A stretch of DNA of 64,000 bases from Treponema sp. (lineage in GTDB: Bacteria; Spirochaetota; Spirochaetia; Treponematales; Treponemataceae). How positions within the stretch are numbered: the first letter of the stretch is position 1; every line of letters begins with the position of its first letter. This document shows positions 24,673-31,603 of the stretch, piece by piece. The notes under the pieces are model-generated. The model worked only from the letters and a program-made list of their open reading frames with translations, made no database searches and was not told where the DNA came from. Both the position numbers and the translations under genes were made by a program. Where the stretch lies: assembly GCA_017551705.1 (NCBI GenBank), contig JAFZLA010000066.1, positions 1 to 64,000 of the forward strand. The letters run 5' to 3'.

Positions 24673-27162
24673 CTAGCCGACCACGACTTCGAGGCTGACT
24701 TCTTTTTGTCCGGCCTGAGCCTTTACGATAGTTCCGTTTACGTCGGCCTTGCCGTTTGTCACAACGATAGAAACAGGGCCGTCGTTCTTTTTGTTCTGGA
24801 CGCTAATCTTGTATGTGACGCCCTGGAACTTGCGGACAAGCTCGGCTGTCTTTACGTGCTCAGGCAAGCGCGGCTCGACTTCCAAGCCCTTCCATGTTGG
24901 GCGCAATCCGCACAAGTACTGCGACAATGTCACAAAGTTCCAAGCGGCGGTTCCCGTCAACCAAGAGTTCTTGGCCTCGCCAAAGCGGCGGGCGGTTTTT
25001 CCGGCAATCATCTGCGCGTAGACATAAGGCTCGGTGCGGTGAATCTCTGAGATGTCTTCCAAATACGCCGGCGCGATTTTTTTGTAGTGCTCAAAGGCGT
25101 CCTGCGGGCGGCCGTTGACAACTTCGCCGATGATGACCCAAGGATTGTTGTGGCAGAAGATTCCTCCGTTCTCCTTGTATCCCGGCGGATAAGAAGAAAC
25201 TTCGCCCAATTCAACATGGTACTCTCTGTAGGGCGGATCCAAAATAACGATGCCGTACTTTGAGTCAAGATATTTCTTTACGCTGTCCAAAGACTTTTCG
25301 GGGTAGCCCTTGTCCTTTCCGATTTTGGCCATCGTTCCAAAGCCCTGCGACTCGATGAAAATCTTTCCGTCCTCGCATTCTTTTGAACCGATTTTTCTTC
25401 CCGCGTCGTCAAAAGCGCGCACGTACCATTCACCGTCCCAAGCGGCGTTGCAAATCTGAGCCTCCATCTTGGCTGCGGCGTCTTCGGCGCGCTTGGCTTC
25501 TTCCTCTTCTCCCATAAGGCGGCACATCTGAACGTAGTCGGGAGTGACGTAGACGAACATTTCGGCGATCATGACGGACTCGGCGTTCTTGCCCTCTTTG
25601 TTGGTGCAAGTTTGGAACGAGTCGTTGGGGTTTGTCGAGAAGCAGTTGAGGTTAAGGCAGTCGTTCCAGTCGGCGCGTCCGATGAGCGGAAGTCCGTGCG
25701 GTCCCATGTGGTTGGGAATATAGTTGTAAGAGCGCTTGAGGTGCTCGAACATCGTGGCCTTGTTTGTCTCGCTGTTGTCAAAGGGAACGTCGACTTTAAG
25801 GAAGTCAACATCGCCAGTTTCGCGAATGTAGTTGCCTACGCCAAGAATCAACCAAAGCGGGTCGTCGTTGAAGTTGGAGCCAATGTCGGCGTTTCCGCGC
25901 TTTGTCAAAGGCTGGAACTGGTGATAGGCGCTTCCGTCCTCAAACTGAGTGGCGGCCACGTCGTAAAGGCGCTCGCGGATGCGGCTGGCCGGAAGCTGGT
26001 GCGCGGCTCCCAACATGTCCTGAGAAGTGTCGCGGAAGCCGAGTCCGCGTCCGATTCCGCTCTCAAAGTAAGAGGCGCTGCGGGCAAAGTTGTAAGTGAC
26101 GACGCACTGGTACTGGTTCCAAATCGCCATGCGGTCAAGCTTTTCGTCGCCGCTCTTGAGAGTGAAGTGGCTCAATGTTTCGTCCCAGAAGGCGCGCAAG
26201 TCGTCAAACGCCTTTTGAACTTTTTCTTTTGTGTCAAACTTTTTCTGAAGCTCGTAGGCCTTCTCTTTGTTGATAACTCCGCTGGCTGTGTTTGTGCGCA
26301 AAAGGCCGGCTTTGAGCGCCGCTTCCTTGTCAGACTCAGACAAGAATTTTTTGTTGTCTTCGTTTTCGATGTAGCCCAAGACAAAGATGAAAGTCTTTTC
26401 TTCGCCAGCGTTCAAGCTTACGTTCAATCTGTGAGAGGCGATTGGCGACCAACCGTCGGCAACGGAGTTTCCGCTCTTTCCTTCGACCACGGTCTTGGCC
26501 TGGCCAAGGTTGTTGTAGAGGCCCAAGAAAGTCTCGCGGTCTGTGTCAAAGCCGTCGATTTTTTGGTTGCAAGAATAGAAAGTAAAGTGGTTTCGGCGCT
26601 CTCGGTATTCGGTCTTGTGGTAAATCGCGCTGCCTTCGATTTCGACTTCGCCAGTTGAAAAGTTGCGCTGGAAGTTCTGGCAGTCGTCGCTTGCGTTGTA
26701 AAGACACCATTCAACAAAAGAAACAAGGCTGATGTCCTTTTTGGCGGAACCGTTGTTCTTAAGAGTAATCATTTCGACTTCGGCATTCTCGTGAACGGGA
26801 ACCATGTACAAAACGTTGGCCGCGATTCCGTTTTTCTCCGAGGCGAATTTTGTGTAGCCAAATCCGTGGCGGCACTCGTACTTGTCAAGCGGAGTCTGCG
26901 TGGGCTGCCAGCCGGGGTTCCAAACTGTGTCGCCGTCTTTGATAAAGAAGTAGCGGCCGTTGTTGTCAAGCGGAATGTTGTTGTAGCGGTAGCGGGTCAA
27001 GCGGCGCAAGCGCGCGTCTGTGTAAAAGGCGTATCCGCCCGCTGTGTTTGAGATGAGCGAGAAGAATTTTTCGCTTCCCAAGTAGTTGATCCAAGGATAG
27101 GGCGTCTGCGGGGTCGTGATGGCGTACTCGCGCTTCTCGTCGTCAAAGAATCCAAATTTCAT
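24673..27162 (-). CDS. Cellobiose phosphorylase, GH94
   Basis: An 829-residue GH94 protein of usual length: N-terminal beta-sandwich with GYAFYTDARLRRLTRYRYNN, helical (alpha/alpha)6 barrel with the catalytic RADWNDCLNL (Asp near residue 497), and a C-terminal beta domain (GLRPTWKGLEVEPRLP). It splits cellobiose with phosphate into glucose 1-phosphate and glucose in the cytoplasm, saving ATP. AGGAG sits seven bases before the ATG. Two matching operators and a strong promoter lie upstream, so expression is probably induced by a sugar. glpK follows in the same operon. Confidence 0.92.
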   Translation of the reverse strand: MKFGFFDDEKREYAITTPQTPYPWINYLGSEKFFSLISNTAGGYAFYTDARLRRLTRYRYNNIPLDNNGRYFFIKDGDTVWNPGWQPTQTPLDKYECRHGFGYTKFASEKNGIAANVLYMVPVHENAEVEMITLKNNGSAKKDISLVSFVEWCLYNASDDCQNFQRNFSTGEVEIEGSAIYHKTEYRERRNHFTFYSCNQKIDGFDTDRETFLGLYNNLGQAKTVVEGKSGNSVADGWSPIASHRLNVSLNAGEEKTFIFVLGYIENEDNKKFLSESDKEAALKAGLLRTNTASGVINKEKAYELQKKFDTKEKVQKAFDDLRAFWDETLSHFTLKSGDEKLDRMAIWNQYQCVVTYNFARSASYFESGIGRGLGFRDTSQDMLGAAHQLPASRIRERLYDVAATQFEDGSAYHQFQPLTKRGNADIGSNFNDDPLWLILGVGNYIRETGDVDFLKVDVPFDNSETNKATMFEHLKRSYNYIPNHMGPHGLPLIGRADWNDCLNLNCFSTNPNDSFQTCTNKEGKNAESVMIAEMFVYVTPDYVQMCRLMGEEEEAKRAEDAAAKMEAQICNAAWDGEWYVRAFDDAGRKIGSKECEDGKIFIESQGFGTMAKIGKDKGYPEKSLDSVKKYLDSKYGIVILDPPYREYHVELGEVSSYPPGYKENGGIFCHNNPWVIIGEVVNGRPQDAFEHYKKIAPAYLEDISEIHRTEPYVYAQMIAGKTARRFGEAKNSWLTGTAAWNFVTLSQYLCGLRPTWKGLEVEPRLPEHVKTAELVRKFQGVTYKISVQNKKNDGPVSIVVTNGKADVNGTIVKAQAGQKEVSLEVVVG

Positions 27163-27171
27163 AAAGGCTCC

Positions 27172-27281
27172 TGTTTGGTGATTTTTTCAACCAACCTGCT
27201 TTGGTGGTATAGGAACAGTGTAAACCTAGCCCGCGGCTTTGTCAAGGAATTTCTTTGGTTAGGTGAAATATTCAACTAACC
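27172..27281 (-). promoter_or_regulatory. Promoter with two matched operators ahead of the cellobiose phosphorylase operon
   Basis: Minus-strand promoter: TTGACA (27245-27240), 17 bp, TACACT (27222-27217), start near 27210. Two 25-bp sites, 27172-27196 and 27257-27281, agree at about 19 positions; each is an inverted repeat, with ends GGTTAG/CTAACC in the better copy and a TGAA-TTCA-like core. One lies just downstream of the start site and one upstream of the -35. Their 85-bp offset is about eight helical turns, fitting repression by DNA looping. The half-sites look more like ROK-type than LacI operators, but the regulator is not in view. Confidence 0.7.
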
Positions 27282-27314
27282 GGGAACTGTGACAAGCACA
27301 AAACTGCGCGGCGC

Positions 27315-27342
27315 TTGCAAAGGGGGAAAAATGCGCTATAAT
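27315..27342 (+). promoter_or_regulatory. Promoter of the restriction-modification operon
   Basis: TTGCAA (27315-27320), 16 bp, TATAAT (27337-27342) with GCGC directly before it. The predicted start near 27349 leaves about 11 nt of leader with no ribosome-binding site before the ATG at 27360. Confidence 0.65.
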
Positions 27343-27359
27343 TGTAAATATAAAGCAAT

Positions 27360-28832
27360 ATGTTTTCATTTGCAGAAACACTTGAAAAAGAACGTATATC
27401 TCATGCCCTTGAAGCTTCTTTGACTCACAAAGAAGCCTTGGGTCAATATTTTACCCCATACTCAATAGCAAGATTCATGTCTTCTCTGTTTCCTGCAACA
27501 GATAAAAAGATAAAACTCCTTGACCCTGGAGCTGGCATCGGAACTCTTTCTTGTTCTTTTATGGAAAGAATATTAAAGGAAAAATGGAATACACCTGAAA
27601 TTCATATTTCTGCCTATGACATTGATAAAAATGTATATAATATATTGAATAGAAATATAGCCTCATCAACTTCGGCATTTAAGAATTCGGATTATGAAAT
27701 TTTTTCAGAGGATTTTCTTGAAAAAACATCTTTTGAATACACTTGGAAAATAAATGAAACTTACACGCATGTGATAATGAATCCGCCATATAAAAAAATT
27801 CTGACTAATTCAAAAGAGCGGCAGTCTGCCAGGGCGTTTGGGCTTGAAACTGTAAATTTGTATTCGGCGTTTATGGGCGCGTCAATTTCGCTTACCGAAG
27901 ATAACGGCTACATTGTCGCAATCGTTCCCCGAAGTTTTTGCAACGGTGTTTATTATAAACCATTCCGAGAATTTATCTTAAAAAATTGCGCGATTAAACA
28001 CATACATCTTTTTGAATCTCGTGATAAAGCTTTTAAAGACGAGTCAGTTTTGCAAGAAAATATCATTATTATGCTTCAAAAGAACGCTGAACAGAAGAAT
28101 GTAAAAATCTCATATTGCAATGACGATTCTTTTGAAGGGCTTTCAGAATTTGATGTTCCTTTTAGTCAGATATTACACGAAAATGACAAGGAAAACTATT
28201 TTAACATCCCGACAAAACAACAGTCTGAAAATAAAAACCTGACAGTTTATTCAAACCTCAAAGATTTAGACATAAAAGCTTCAACTGGTCCGATTGTCGA
28301 TTTCAGAATAAAAAATCTTTTGCAAAAAGATTATACCGATAATTCAGTTCCGCTCATTTATACCGTTCATTTGAAAAATCATCGTTTATCATGGCCGCAA
28401 GACTCCAAAAAACCAAACGCGCTTTTGCCTTCAGAAAATATTCAAAAACAACTTTTTCCGAAAGGGTTCTATGTTCTTGTAAAACGCTTTTCGACAAAAG
28501 AAGAAACAAAAAGGGTTGTTGCATCTCTCATCACTCCAGATGATTTTATAAAGGATAAGATGGCTTTTGAAAATCACTTAAATGTGTTTCATAAAAACAA
28601 ATCACCTCTCAAAGAAAACATTGCCTATGGCTTAGTTTGCTGGCTAAATTCAACTTATATTGACGAAAAATTCAGGCTTTTCAGCGGACATACTCAGGTG
28701 AACGCAACTGATTTAAGAAATCTTCCCTATCCAACTCTAGAACAACTTTCTGAACTTGGCAAAAAAATGAAATCAAAAAAAGAATGGAATCAAATGCTGT
28801 TTGATGAACTTTCAAAGGAAGTGACAAATTGA
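27360..28832 (+). CDS. Adenine-N6 DNA methyltransferase of a BsuBI/PstI-type system
   Basis: A 490-residue N6-adenine methyltransferase: GQYFTP (28-33), SAM motif LDPGAGIG (54-61), catalytic NPPY (141-144), then a C-terminal target-recognition part. The order and the neighbour, a BsuBI/PstI-type endonuclease, indicate methylation of CTGCAG to protect the host. The gene and its partner are clearly AT-richer than both sides (many AAA, AAT, ATA codons), a sign of recent transfer. Its TGA stop overlaps the TTG start of the endonuclease (TTGA, 28829-28832). Confidence 0.88.
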   Translation: MFSFAETLEKERISHALEASLTHKEALGQYFTPYSIARFMSSLFPATDKKIKLLDPGAGIGTLSCSFMERILKEKWNTPEIHISAYDIDKNVYNILNRNIASSTSAFKNSDYEIFSEDFLEKTSFEYTWKINETYTHVIMNPPYKKILTNSKERQSARAFGLETVNLYSAFMGASISLTEDNGYIVAIVPRSFCNGVYYKPFREFILKNCAIKHIHLFESRDKAFKDESVLQENIIIMLQKNAEQKNVKISYCNDDSFEGLSEFDVPFSQILHENDKENYFNIPTKQQSENKNLTVYSNLKDLDIKASTGPIVDFRIKNLLQKDYTDNSVPLIYTVHLKNHRLSWPQDSKKPNALLPSENIQKQLFPKGFYVLVKRFSTKEETKRVVASLITPDDFIKDKMAFENHLNVFHKNKSPLKENIAYGLVCWLNSTYIDEKFRLFSGHTQVNATDLRNLPYPTLEQLSELGKKMKSKKEWNQMLFDELSKEVTN

Positions 28833-29788
28833 AAATTGAAGAACAGATAAAGCAGAAGCTTGAAGAAACCATAGAACTTCTCAAAAAATTTGGAATGCCG
28901 TCTGAACAGCAAAATGAACGAACAGCATATTGTCTGCTTTCTCTCTTAAATGTTACACCCGAAAAAGAATGGAAGAATGCAGAAAATCCGCTTGTTGGAA
29001 TTACGCCAATGATGACTTTTGCAAAAGATTACTACAACAAAGAATACGCTCCTAACACTCGCGAAACATTTCGACGATTCAGCGCTCATCAAATGGTACA
29101 GGCAGGAATAATACTTTATAATCCAGATAAACCAGATAGACCTGTAAACAGCCCAAAAGCTGTATATCAAATTTCTCCGGCAGCCTTGAAAGTTATAAAG
29201 GCCTATAAAACAAATTCATTTGAATCATTGCTCACAGACTTCATAAAGAATCAACCTGCGCTTTCAGCTCAGTATGCGCGAAAGCGTGAAATGAAAATGG
29301 TTTCTGTAAAAATCAAGAAAAATCACAGAATACAAATTTCACCAGGAAAACATAGCGAACTTATCCGAGACGTAATCGAACAAATGGCTCCAAGATTTTT
29401 ACCGAACAGTACGCTTATTTATGTTGGCGATACTGGCGAAAAATGGGGCTATTACGACCAAGAACTTGCAGGAAATCTATTATTCAATGTTCAGCAACAT
29501 GGAAAAATGCCTGATGTAATTTTATATGTTGAAGATAAAAAATGGCTTGTGCTTGTTGAATCTGTAACTTCACATGGCCCAGTTGATAGCAAAAGATACA
29601 TTGAACTTGAAGAGTTGTTCTCAAGTGTAACAACAAATAAAGTTTATATTTCAGCTTTCCCAGATAAGAAAACTTTTACGCGTTATGCGCAAGAAATCGC
29701 ATGGGAAACAGAAGCATGGATTGCAGATAATCCCACACATATGATTCATTTTAATGGGGATAAATTTATCGGCCCTCACAAACAATAA
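28829..29788 (+). CDS. BsuBI/PstI-type restriction endonuclease
   Basis: A 319-residue type II endonuclease of the BsuBI/PstI family, expected to cut CTGCAG. An N-terminal helical domain (about 1-160) is followed by the PD-(D/E)xK nuclease domain with MPDVILYVEDKKWLVLVES (active-site Asp about 228 and Glu about 241). It begins with TTG overlapping the methyltransferase stop; translational coupling through a weak start would keep endonuclease below methyltransferase, a common safeguard. CTGCAG occurs in this window (for example near 4105, 7499 and 12877), so protection is needed if the enzyme is active. rsmE follows after 10 bp. Confidence 0.88.
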   Translation: MKIEEQIKQKLEETIELLKKFGMPSEQQNERTAYCLLSLLNVTPEKEWKNAENPLVGITPMMTFAKDYYNKEYAPNTRETFRRFSAHQMVQAGIILYNPDKPDRPVNSPKAVYQISPAALKVIKAYKTNSFESLLTDFIKNQPALSAQYARKREMKMVSVKIKKNHRIQISPGKHSELIRDVIEQMAPRFLPNSTLIYVGDTGEKWGYYDQELAGNLLFNVQQHGKMPDVILYVEDKKWLVLVESVTSHGPVDSKRYIELEELFSSVTTNKVYISAFPDKKTFTRYAQEIAWETEAWIADNPTHMIHFNGDKFIGPHKQ

Positions 29789-29798
29789 AGACATCGCA

Positions 29799-30602
29799 AT
29801 GAACATTTGCCTTTTTACGCAGGAAGAAATTGACAAGCCTCTCAAAGCGGCGGACCCGCGCGCCCAGCACATAAAGAAGATTTTGCATAAGGGAGTCGGC
29901 GACACTTTTGCCGCGGGAATCATAGAAGGACAAGCGGGAACGGCGACCATCACAAACGCGGACGACGACATAACCTTTGCCTTTGCCCCGCAATCCGACG
30001 GAAAGCCCCTCTTTCCCCTGCATATGATAATTGGATTTCCGCGCCCGATCCAGCTAAAGCGCCTTTTGCGCGACATGGCGGCTTTGGGCGTGGCCAGCGT
30101 CCGCCTTTGCGGAACCGAGCTTGGCGAAAAGTCCTACCTTAAGGCCAGCCTGTCCGACCCGCAGGAAGTTTACAAAATGCTTTTGGACGGAACCGTTCAA
30201 GCCGCCAGCACCCACGTTCCCATGCCGTTCGTTTACCAAACGCTTGCCGAATGTTTGGACGAGCTGGAATCAGAAGCCGCCCAGCCTCAAACGGACGCAA
30301 GCCAAAAAAACGCCGTCCGACTTGAATCGGTTGCAAGCCAAAAAAGCGCCGCGCTAAAACTGGCGCTGGACAACGTTGAGCCGCGCTCAAGCCTGCGCGC
30401 CTTTTTGCAAGACAACCCTCCCCAAAACCGCCCCGTCTTTGCGGCAATCGGAAGCGAGCGCGGCTGGTCTCCCGCCGAACGCTCCATGCTTGAATCGCGC
30501 GGCTTTGTCCGCCTAGGCATGGGCAGCCGCGTGATGCGCACCGAGACCGCGGCCACTGTCAGCGCCAGCGTTGTTCTTGACGCGATGGGCGCGCTGGGGT
30601 AA
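29799..30602 (+). CDS. rsmE: 16S rRNA (uracil-1498-N3)-methyltransferase RsmE
   Basis: A 267-residue SPOUT-knot methyltransferase: N-terminal PUA-like part with RAQHIKKILHKGVGD, then the knot with IGSERGWSPAE and LGMGSRVMRTETA, the hallmark RsmE end. It methylates U1498 of 16S rRNA in the small subunit. I chose ATG 29799 (MNICLF) because an upstream reading enters the endonuclease gene. No ribosome site is visible. An extra loop of about 40 residues, partly a duplicated ASQKNAVRLES/ASQKSAALK unit, sits before the knot. It lies 10 bp after the restriction endonuclease, so it probably shares that transcript. Confidence 0.9.
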   Translation: MNICLFTQEEIDKPLKAADPRAQHIKKILHKGVGDTFAAGIIEGQAGTATITNADDDITFAFAPQSDGKPLFPLHMIIGFPRPIQLKRLLRDMAALGVASVRLCGTELGEKSYLKASLSDPQEVYKMLLDGTVQAASTHVPMPFVYQTLAECLDELESEAAQPQTDASQKNAVRLESVASQKSAALKLALDNVEPRSSLRAFLQDNPPQNRPVFAAIGSERGWSPAERSMLESRGFVRLGMGSRVMRTETAATVSASVVLDAMGALG

Positions 30603-30616
30603 AAGCGAGCGTTGAA

Positions 30617-31165
30617 CTATTGTCTTAGATTAATCAAATCAAAGAACATAAGCTGCGTAGGATTGTCATCCTTCTTCATAAGAAATTCAAATCCGTTTTT
30701 CTCATAAAAAGAAACGGCGGCGTTATAGGCGTCGACCGTGACAAAACGGCAGCCTGTTTTGTTGTCTTCCAAAAAATACAGTTTTATAAAATCGATTATG
30801 TTAGTTCCGATTCCGGTTCCTTGCAAGTCTTTTGAAATTCCGAGTCGGCCTATCTTTACAGAAGGGTAACTTCGTAGGTATTTTTCCTTATTGAAATTCT
30901 TCTTTTTGAATTTATTGAACTGACTGTTGGACTCAAAATCAGTAACGGCAATTTTGTCATTTGCCAGAGTGAAATATGCGAGGATTCGGTCTGTTTTGTC
31001 TTTTTCAACAACGACATACGGCATCGCAATTAACTGTTGCTTGTAGAACTGAACTTCGTTTTTTATAAAATCGTTCAAATCATCATCGCCACAGTCAAAA
31101 TTTACTGTCGGTATGTCGTTCTCAAATTTCTGAATGTCGTATTTTTCAAAGAAGTCAGAAGTCAC
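30617..31165 (-). CDS. GNAT acetyltransferase, probable toxin of a TA pair
   Basis: A 182-residue GNAT-fold protein. I place the start at GTG 31165, which overlaps the TGA of the upstream small gene (GTGA); longer readings run into that gene in another frame. Acetyl-CoA loop VKIGRLGISKDLQGTGIG (about 110-127) and the C-terminal DAYNAAVSFYEKNGFEF are typical of the TacT/AtaT type of GNAT toxins, which acetylate aminoacyl-tRNA. The opening FDCGDDDLNDFIKNEV (about 24-39) is the usual start of that toxin group. Gene order antitoxin-toxin, tight coupling and AT-richer sequence support a TA module. Ordinary acetyltransferase function cannot be excluded. Confidence 0.75.
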   Translation of the reverse strand: MTSDFFEKYDIQKFENDIPTVNFDCGDDDLNDFIKNEVQFYKQQLIAMPYVVVEKDKTDRILAYFTLANDKIAVTDFESNSQFNKFKKKNFNKEKYLRSYPSVKIGRLGISKDLQGTGIGTNIIDFIKLYFLEDNKTGCRFVTVDAYNAAVSFYEKNGFEFLMKKDDNPTQLMFFDLINLRQ

Positions 31166-31371
31166 TTTGCCAAAACTCCGGCCTTCTGCGCCATGCGAGC
31201 CTTTCTGGCGGCCTCTCCGCGTTCGAGGCTTGCCAAAACTGACTTGTAATGAGAATACATAACTGCGTACTGTTCCGGCGTTACGGTGCATTTTGCGTTG
31301 CGCATTTTTTCTTCAAAGCGTCTTCCGTCTTCGCCAAATAAAATCGGTGTTTCCCTAATTGGTCTGGCCAT
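31162..31371 (-). CDS. Small protein, probable antitoxin of the GNAT pair
   Basis: A 69-residue, Arg/Lys/Glu-rich, mostly helical protein. The start at ATG 31371 (MARPIRETP) has AGGAGG six bases upstream; a second ATG at 31374 leaves only three bases. It carries no ribbon-helix-helix or other motif that I recognise as a DNA-binding domain, unlike DUF1778 antitoxins usual for TacT. The stop overlaps the GNAT start by 4 nt. I read it as an antitoxin by position only. A good promoter lies just upstream. Confidence 0.65.
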   Translation of the reverse strand: MARPIRETPILFGEDGRRFEEKMRNAKCTVTPEQYAVMYSHYKSVLASLERGEAARKARMAQKAGVLAK

Positions 31372-31401
31372 CATTCGCCTCCTTTTGCAAAATATATTTA
31401 T

Positions 31402-31430
31402 ATTATAGCGCAAAAAAAACTTTTGCGCAA
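31402..31430 (-). promoter_or_regulatory. Promoter of the GNAT pair
   Basis: Minus strand: TTGCGC (31430-31425), 17 bp, TATAAT (31407-31402), with GCGC directly before the -10 box. Leader of about 24 nt including AGGAGG. Confidence 0.7.
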
Positions 31431-31476
31431 ATCCCCCGCCCAAGCCTAGCGTCTGCCGCAACATACAACTTTCCGC

Positions 31477-31507
31477 AAAAAAAACGCCTGCATTGCTGCG
31501 GGCGTTT
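31477..31507 (-). terminator. Rho-independent terminator of the giant-protein operon
   Basis: Minus strand: AACGCC-C-GCA / TGC-A-GGCGTT stem with loop GCAA, directly followed by eight T. It closes the 26-kb operon ending at 31603. Confidence 0.85.
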
Positions 31508-31528
31508 GTCGTCTTTCATATTATAAAG

Positions 31529-31603
31529 CAGCGTCCGTATAGGACGCGGCAAATCCGCTCGAAAAAATCAGTTACCGTTTTTCAAACGAAAACACGAGCG
31601 GAC
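31529..31603 (-). repeat. Dispersed two-hairpin intergenic repeat, copy C
   Basis: On the minus strand, CCGCTCG (31601-31595) / CGAGCGG (31561-31555), then the perfect stem GCGTCC/GGACGC (31547-31531). It begins two bases after the stop codon of the 3,350-residue lipoprotein and precedes the terminator. Same family as 5922-5992 and 22719-22789, but here at a gene 3' end rather than between divergent promoters. Confidence 0.75.

Noticed and set aside
25612-26658. A 348-codon open frame opposite the cellobiose phosphorylase
   Set aside because: Shadow of a clear GH94 gene; no family motifs.
27360-29788. Avoidance of CTGCAG in the host window as evidence of an active PstI-type enzyme
   Set aside because: I saw several CTGCAG sites, including near 4105, 7499 and 12877, and did not count rigorously, so no avoidance claim is made.
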